From positions 1,251,869 to 1,315,868 of the forward strand of contig VZSE01008980.1 of the NCBI GenBank assembly GCA_013398275.1: 64,000 nt of DNA, given 5' to 3'. The notes under the pieces are model-generated. The model searched no databases and was not told the DNA's origin. It was given only the letters and a program-made list of their open reading frames with translations. Below, piece after piece: positions 60,801 through 64,000 of this stretch. Within the stretch, counting starts at the first letter, position 1. Each line of letters opens with the position of its first letter. Made by a program: the position numbers and the translations under genes. The stretch is from Promerops cafer. Lineage: Eukaryota > Chordata > Aves > Passeriformes > Nectariniidae.

Positions 60801-63783
60801 CACTGCCACAGAGGCTTCCTGCGTGCATCCGAAGCGACTCCAAAAAGCTGAGGCTTCGGCTGCAGGTTCCAAATTCCCCCACAGCATCAGCCACGTGCCA
60901 GGCTGCAGCCAGATGTTCCTTTGTGCAACATCCCTTTGGTTTGACAGCAAAGCAAAGACGCGCAGCGGACGTTTGCCGGTGTGACACCAGGGTCCAGGAG
61001 GGGCAGGAAGAATGGACAAGCCCTCTGCCATGGTGTGCAGGGATATTTCCAGGAGGCAGGAGGGCAGCTGAAGGCTGGATGCTCTGCAGGACCCTCCAAC
61101 AAGCAGTGGCTCAGGTAGGAAGGGAATCTGCACCCACCAGCTGATCAGGACTGAGCTTCCCAAAGGCAAATCCATCATTCAGCATCGCCGATGTTGGAAG
61201 GGAGCAAATCCAAGCAGTAAAAGAGAGCCCCATTCGTCAGCAACTCATCGACACAACTGAAAACTGCCTATCAACCAGCCCGGAGGTGAAATTTCAGTCG
61301 GGGGCTTATGTAACAGCTTTTTGGCAGGAAGATAAGCTTGGGGATGTCAGGGGACCACAGATGGATGCACTCAAGGAAGGCAGATGTCTCCCTGACCGTG
61401 TGCCTTTGCATTGAGCTTGCTCGGGGATTTCAGGAATGGATGCTTTAGCAATGTGTAAAACATGCAGCCCAGACGTGATCCACATCTTTTGAATCGCTGT
61501 GACCGGCTCTGTCCCACGTGCAGCTCCAGTGACCTCACTGGGCTTCCACCAGAGGTGGAGCTGCCTCGTCCCTGCAGAGGTGTCAGCAGTGTCCTCCTCT
61601 TCGAGCTGCTCCAGCAGCCTGGGCTTCCATCCTCTCTGTGCTCCCATAGGATTTACAGCTGGCCCGGCGTGGGGGGACAAGAGGACACAGGAGAAGATCT
61701 CACACGTCCTGCACAGCATCATTCCAGCTCCAGGCCATTGTCAGCCCTTGCTGAGCCCAGGCTAGGAACAGCTGAACTGAGCTAGATGCTATATCCTCCC
61801 CACCCACCACAAGTGCTGGACCTGGAAAAATGTTTTGGGAATGGTCTCCCTGCTGCTGAGGGGAGTTCCTCACCTGTCTCTAATCCAAAAACATCTGGGC
61901 AACGATAGTGGAAGGAGAAAATGCAAGGAGCCTTTTCTGCCAAAGCCTGCTGCAGCCAGGATAAGACGTGACTGTCCCGTCCAAGCTGGGCTCATCCTCC
62001 TCCCACCCCATCAGTGATTTTGGGATGCAGGCACTGGACTGATGTCCACACTGAGACAGGACTACAGGGAAGGAGGACAATGGGGAGAGGCTGTGGGAGC
62101 TTCAGTGTCACCCAGTTTGCAGGGGTGGGAGGATGCAGAGTTCATCCCACACGCCACATCACCACAGAGCCTCACCAAAGGCAGCTCCAAGCCTCCCTCC
62201 CACCCCAGGGATGCGGGCAGCCCACGGCAGTGGTGGCAGTGGCTCTGTCCTCTCCCCCACTCGAGGGCTGCAGCGCTGGCTGCATCTCTGGTGCTTCACT
62301 TCCAGCCCTGAACCAGCTCCATGCAGCGCAGCCAGTGCTGAGGAGAGGTCCAGGTTCTCAGGAGGACCTCGTGCATGAGTCAGAGGAAGCAGGGAGAGGT
62401 TTTTTCTTGGCAGGTGGCACTGTGAGCTCTTCCCAGCTGGGGAGGGGGAAGCGGGACCATGCTCCTCCTCTTCTGGGCTCAGACCTCTCACTTCAGGGTG
62501 CACGACAGAGCTGCAGGGCACTCGCTGCCAAGCTCCGGCATGGAGGCAGGAGATAAAGCAGCAGGTTCCTGCCCTCGGGGCAACCTGCCTTTGGACACCT
62601 CCCAGCCTCATTCACCCCATGGCAGGGATTTTTCCAGGCTGCTAGCCAAAACCTGCCCAGGGGACAGCAAGGGCTGGCCCAAGTCAGCTTGCTCCATGCC
62701 TCTGCTCCCCCTACCCCAGCATCTGAGAGTGGAGGTTCCCTGGAAAAAAGGGATCAGCCACAGGCACAGCCTCCCCCGTCATGCACACAGGTGGCAGAAC
62801 GCCTTAGCCCAGTGCAGGGCTCCGTGGCAGGGGGGGACAGCTCCTCCGGGCCACCCCCCTGCACCCACCTGCTTGGTGAAGAGGATGGCGGTGTCCCAGT
62901 ACTCGGGGTGCTTGTCGCTGACCTTGTTCCACTTCTTCTGCCAGGCGCAGAAGTTGCGGAGGGTGAGGGCGGCGTTGCTGGTGACTTTGGGCCCCTTGTC
63001 ATCCTGCCCGATGAGGAGGAACTTGACCACGGAGATCTGGATGGGGTTACGGATGCTGGGGTGCTTGTAGAGGCGGGCGGCCGTGGCCATCAAGGTGAGC
63101 AGGTAGTGCTGGAGGTCATCCCCGTGGAACTTCACCATCGACTCGTCGGCCACCACCAAGGTCTCCACGTAACGCGGGACCGAGGCAAAGCGCTTGGCCC
63201 GAGTGCCCTTCCCCCCCGCACGCCCCCGGTACTTGTCGAGCGCCTGCAGCACGCCGGGGGTGAGCCCGGAGCCCACGGCGCAGCGGGATGCTCCGGCCCC
63301 GACGGGGCGGCCGGGGCTGCGGCGCTGCAGGCGATGGAGTCCCCCGGCCGCCCCCCCCGCCAGCGGGCTGATCAGGTACTCGGCTCCCCGGTAGCCGAAA
63401 GCCCCCCGGAGCCCCCCGCAAAGGCTGAGGGCGGCGAAGGACTCGCGGTCGGCGTTGACATCCCCCGAATAGAAGCAGTGGCGGAGAGCGGGGAGCGGGC
63501 GGGCGGCCGCCCCCAGGTAGTGGGCGGCGAAGGCGGGCGCGATGAAACGGGCGTCGGGGGAGAGGTGGAGGTAGAAATCCTCCCCGAAAGCCGAGAGCTG
63601 GATCACCACCGCCTGCCCCCCCCGGGGGGGCTCGGCCGGGCCCCCCCTGAAATAAGCCGGCCCGTTGATGTCGGGGTCCAGGCGCAGCGGAGTGACCAGC
63701 GCGGAGTCGGGGTCCGGGGGTCCCCCCGGGGTCAGGCTCAGCCCCGGGGCGCCCAGCAGCAGCAGCGGCAGCAGCGGCAGCAT
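54081..63783 (-). CDS. ADAMTS15: ADAMTS15, secreted zinc metalloprotease with thrombospondin repeats (8 exons, complete)
   Basis: Joining 63783-62869, 58670-58538, 58005-57838, 57430-57147, 56528-56351, 56254-56073, 55466-55291 and 54861-54081 gives 938 residues plus TGA with frame kept at every junction; human ADAMTS15 is about 950. Domains in order: signal peptide about 1-17; propeptide with cysteine switch SRCAVGSG (C168); furin site RAKR 195-198; catalytic domain from F199 with zinc site H347, E348, H351, H357 and Met-turn M375/M376; disintegrin-like about 412-500; thrombospondin repeat about 504-556; cysteine-rich about 557-665; spacer to about 787; two C-terminal thrombospondin repeats about 833-938. 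The family belongs to the hyalectanase group of ADAMTS enzymes, which cleave versican and aggrecan in extracellular matrix. ADAMTS8 is the nearest alternative but has one fewer C-terminal repeat. No frameshift or premature stop is seen. Family-level identity is recognised by eye, not by a search. Confidence 0.96.
54862..55290 (-). other. ADAMTS15: ADAMTS15 intron 7
   Basis: GT-AG intron of 429 nt, phase 2, within the spacer-start codon Met679. No repeat or other feature is seen. Confidence 0.88.
55291..55466 (-). CDS. ADAMTS15: ADAMTS15 coding exon 7: end of cysteine-rich region, start of spacer
   Basis: Encodes residues 621-678 plus two bases of Met679. It reads VVDGTPCSPDSTSVCVQGKC, then CIKAGCDG, CSVCGGDNKSC and GLFTKP. 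The CGGDNKSC motif is characteristic of ADAMTS proteins. Acceptor CTTTAG/GTTGTG, where the TAG is an in-frame stop, so the exon cannot extend upstream. Donor AT/GTGAGT, phase 2. Confidence 0.94.
55467..56072 (-). other. ADAMTS15: ADAMTS15 intron 6
   Basis: 606 nt, phase 0. The 5' end reads GTTGGTGAGA, so two GT dinucleotides four bases apart compete; only the first keeps the frame. The 3' end is CTTTAG. No repeats are seen. Confidence 0.8.
56073..56254 (-). CDS. ADAMTS15: ADAMTS15 coding exon 6: cysteine-rich region
   Basis: Encodes residues 560-620, from VPGKSFREEQCEAFNGYSHS to GTGYFYVLAPK. NGT at 609-611 is a glycosylation sequon. The acceptor is TTTCAG/TG. The only in-frame 3' end is AAG followed by GTTGGT, a weak donor; a consensus-like GTGAGA lies 4 bases further on but would shift the frame. 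The end is fixed by the exon 7 frame and by the conserved KVVDGT junction of the family. Confidence 0.85.
56351..56528 (-). CDS. ADAMTS15: ADAMTS15 coding exon 5: central thrombospondin type-1 repeat
   Basis: Encodes residues 501-559. It contains the WAKWAPYGPCSRTCGGGVQ core, with the WxxW motif used for C-mannosylation and CSRTCGG, a site of the kind O-fucosylated in thrombospondin repeats, and ends RSCNLEPCAAA. Acceptor CTGCAG/GTGGAC, donor GCAG/GTAGGG (phase 1). The modification sites are inferred from the family. Confidence 0.95.
56529..57146 (-). other. ADAMTS15: ADAMTS15 intron 4
   Basis: GT-AG intron of 618 nt, phase 0. About 240 nt of it is a CR1 3' fragment lying antisense to the gene (56712-56950). 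Confidence 0.88.
56712..56950 (+). mobile_element. CR1 LINE 3' fragment in ADAMTS15 intron 4
   Basis: About 240 bp, antisense to the gene: GCAGGTTGGATATCAGGAAA, GGCACTGGAAGAGGCTCCCA, GAGCTCAAGAAGCATTTGCA and CCTTGTGGGTCCCTTCCAAC, ending AAATTCTGTGAAACT. It is the variant CR1 subfamily with GGACTC before GATCCTTGTGGG. Confidence 0.87.
57147..57430 (-). CDS. ADAMTS15: ADAMTS15 coding exon 4: disintegrin-like module
   Basis: Encodes residues 406-500. It starts GDCLLDQPAKP, passes through QQCELAFGVGSKPC, CAKLWCTGKARG and CQTRHFPWADGTGCG, and ends GACVERHNVSKYR. The even cysteine spacing matches the ADAMTS disintegrin-like domain, which helps substrate binding and lacks an RGD. NVS at 495-497 is a possible N-glycosylation site. 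Acceptor CTGCAG/GG, donor AGG/GTGAGT, phase 0 at the 3' end. Confidence 0.95.
57431..57837 (-). other. ADAMTS15: ADAMTS15 intron 3
   Basis: GT-AG intron of 407 nt, phase 1, between the protease and disintegrin-like modules. No repeat or other feature is seen. Confidence 0.88.
57838..58005 (-). CDS. ADAMTS15: ADAMTS15 coding exon 3: zinc site completion and Met-turn
   Basis: Encodes residues 350-405 plus one base of Gly406. It completes HELGHVFNMPHD (third zinc ligand H357) and carries NHMMSP, the Met-turn that underlies the active site in metzincins, then the end of the catalytic domain, NPWSACSAAIITDFLDSGH. Acceptor CCCAG/GC, donor G/GTGAGC, phase 1 at both ends. Confidence 0.95.
58006..58537 (-). 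other. ADAMTS15: ADAMTS15 intron 2
   Basis: GT-AG intron of 532 nt, phase 1, splitting the zinc motif between HEL and GH. No repeat or other feature is seen. Confidence 0.88.
58538..58670 (-). CDS. ADAMTS15: ADAMTS15 coding exon 2: first half of the zinc-binding site
   Basis: Encodes residues 306-349 plus one base of Gly350. It begins DLCGATTCDTLGMADVGTMC and ends in AHEL, so the zinc motif HELGH is split by the next intron. The acceptor is TGGCAG and the donor is G/GTAAGG (phase 1). The 133 nt match the frame left by exon 1 (phase 0). Confidence 0.95.
58671..62868 (-). other. ADAMTS15: ADAMTS15 intron 1
   Basis: A 4.2-kb GT-AG intron and the largest of the gene. I see no CR1 or LTR in it. 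Two unique blocks could be regulatory: 59520-59600, with CTATAAATAA (MEF2-like) at 59556-59565, and 61170-61345, an AT-leaning block unlike its GC-rich surroundings. No exon of another gene is recognised. Confidence 0.85.
62869..63783 (-). CDS. ADAMTS15: ADAMTS15 coding exon 1: signal peptide, propeptide, start of protease domain
   Basis: Encodes residues 1-305. The start is the first in-frame ATG (63783), with A at -3, followed at once by a leucine-rich signal peptide (MLPLLPLLLLGAPG). The upstream frame stays open but is arginine-rich and unlike a secreted N terminus, so the ATG is preferred. The propeptide keeps family motifs such as RLDPDING, EDFYLHLSPDA, CFYSGDVNA and GGLRGAFGYRGAEY. C168 is the cysteine switch, and RAKR at 195-198 is the proprotein convertase site that releases the mature enzyme. 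The catalytic domain begins at FASVPRYVETLVVADESMV. The exon ends CAG with donor GTGGGT, phase 0. It is very GC- and CpG-rich, typical of a first exon in a CpG island. Confidence 0.95.
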
Positions 63784-63935
63784 CGTCTCGGAGGGCTCAG
63801 GCCGGCGGCATCGGGGTTCGGGGGAGGCGCGGGGGGGAGAAAGCAGGACCCGGCCCCCCCCTTCCTCCCTCCTCCTCCTCCTCCTCCTCCTGGACCCGCG
63901 GAGGCTGGAGGAGCGGAGCGGCCCCGCCGGTACCT
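63784..63935 (-). other. ADAMTS15: ADAMTS15 5' UTR (inferred extent)
   Basis: GC-rich leader between the inferred start site (about 25-30 nt below the TATA box) and the ATG. A run of AGG triplets (written as CCT on the plus strand, about 63869-63891) lies inside it. There is no stop codon in frame with the ADAMTS15 ATG as far up as about 63951. The start site is an inference from TATA spacing. Confidence 0.5.
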
Positions 63936-63955
63936 GCTTTGCGGGGCGCACCGCG

Positions 63956-63963
63956 CTCTTATA
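63956..63963 (-). promoter_or_regulatory. ADAMTS15: TATA box of ADAMTS15
   Basis: TATAAGAG on the minus strand, flanked on both sides by very GC-rich sequence, about 173 nt upstream of the ATG. The position suggests transcription starting near 63930. The sequence is direct; its use is inferred. Confidence 0.65.
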
Positions 63964-63967
63964 GCGC

Positions 63968-64000
63968 GGGAGCGGGGCGCGGCTTGGCCCCGCCGCAGCC
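63968..64000 (-). promoter_or_regulatory. GC-rich upstream promoter with Sp1-like boxes
   Basis: Contains GGGGCG (63974-63979) and other C/G runs just above the TATA box, and continues off the window. It is part of the CpG island that also covers exon 1. Confidence 0.45.

Noticed and set aside
54081..63783. ADAMTS8, ADAMTS1 or ADAMTS5 as identity
   Set aside because: Two thrombospondin repeats after the spacer and the ending KPQELDFCTLRPC fit ADAMTS15; the others have fewer C-terminal repeats.

Overview
The window is vertebrate nuclear DNA, almost certainly from a bird and probably a songbird or relative. It carries many short 3' fragments of CR1 LINEs, three copies of one avian-style endogenous retrovirus LTR family, GT-AG introns, and one gene whose protein closely matches vertebrate ADAMTS15. 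There is no sign of bacterial or viral operon structure. Two assembly gaps are present: one N at 14223 and 43 Ns at 46512-46554.

Region by region: (1) Positions 1 to about 51.8 kb form a gene-poor intergenic tract. I found no convincing protein-coding exon there. It holds thirteen CR1 fragments in both orientations, three LTRs (3895-4344 minus, 43415-43860 minus, 51278-51717 plus), several micro- and minisatellites, a long poly-A tract, two CpG-rich islets far from any recognised gene (about 13.08-13.33 kb and 40.44-40.74 kb), and several AT-rich unique blocks that look like candidate regulatory DNA. (2) From 63963 down to about 51.84 kb on the minus strand lies one complete gene, ADAMTS15, with a TATA box, eight coding exons (63783 to 54081), seven introns and a probable 2.2-kb 3' UTR ending near a single AATAAA at 51858-51863. 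(3) The last 40 bases are GC-rich upstream promoter sequence. In human, ADAMTS8 lies head to head with ADAMTS15, so the bird ADAMTS8 would be expected just beyond the right edge, and the gene desert on the left fits the long ADAMTS15-SNX19 interval.

The spliced coding sequence adds up to 2,817 nt, or 938 residues plus stop, and all junctions keep frame. The protein shows the full ADAMTS layout: signal peptide, propeptide with cysteine switch, furin site, zinc metalloprotease with HELGHVFNMPHD, disintegrin-like module, central thrombospondin repeat, cysteine-rich region, spacer and two C-terminal thrombospondin repeats. Two C-terminal repeats and an ending in LRPC separate it from its neighbour ADAMTS8.

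I found no evidence of a new multi-gene system. The observations most worth following are the tandem GTNNGT splice donor after exon 6, the LTR family with an octamer + TATA + AATAAA cassette kept in all three copies (one of them about 120 bp beyond and convergent with the ADAMTS15 3' end), and the orphan CpG islets.
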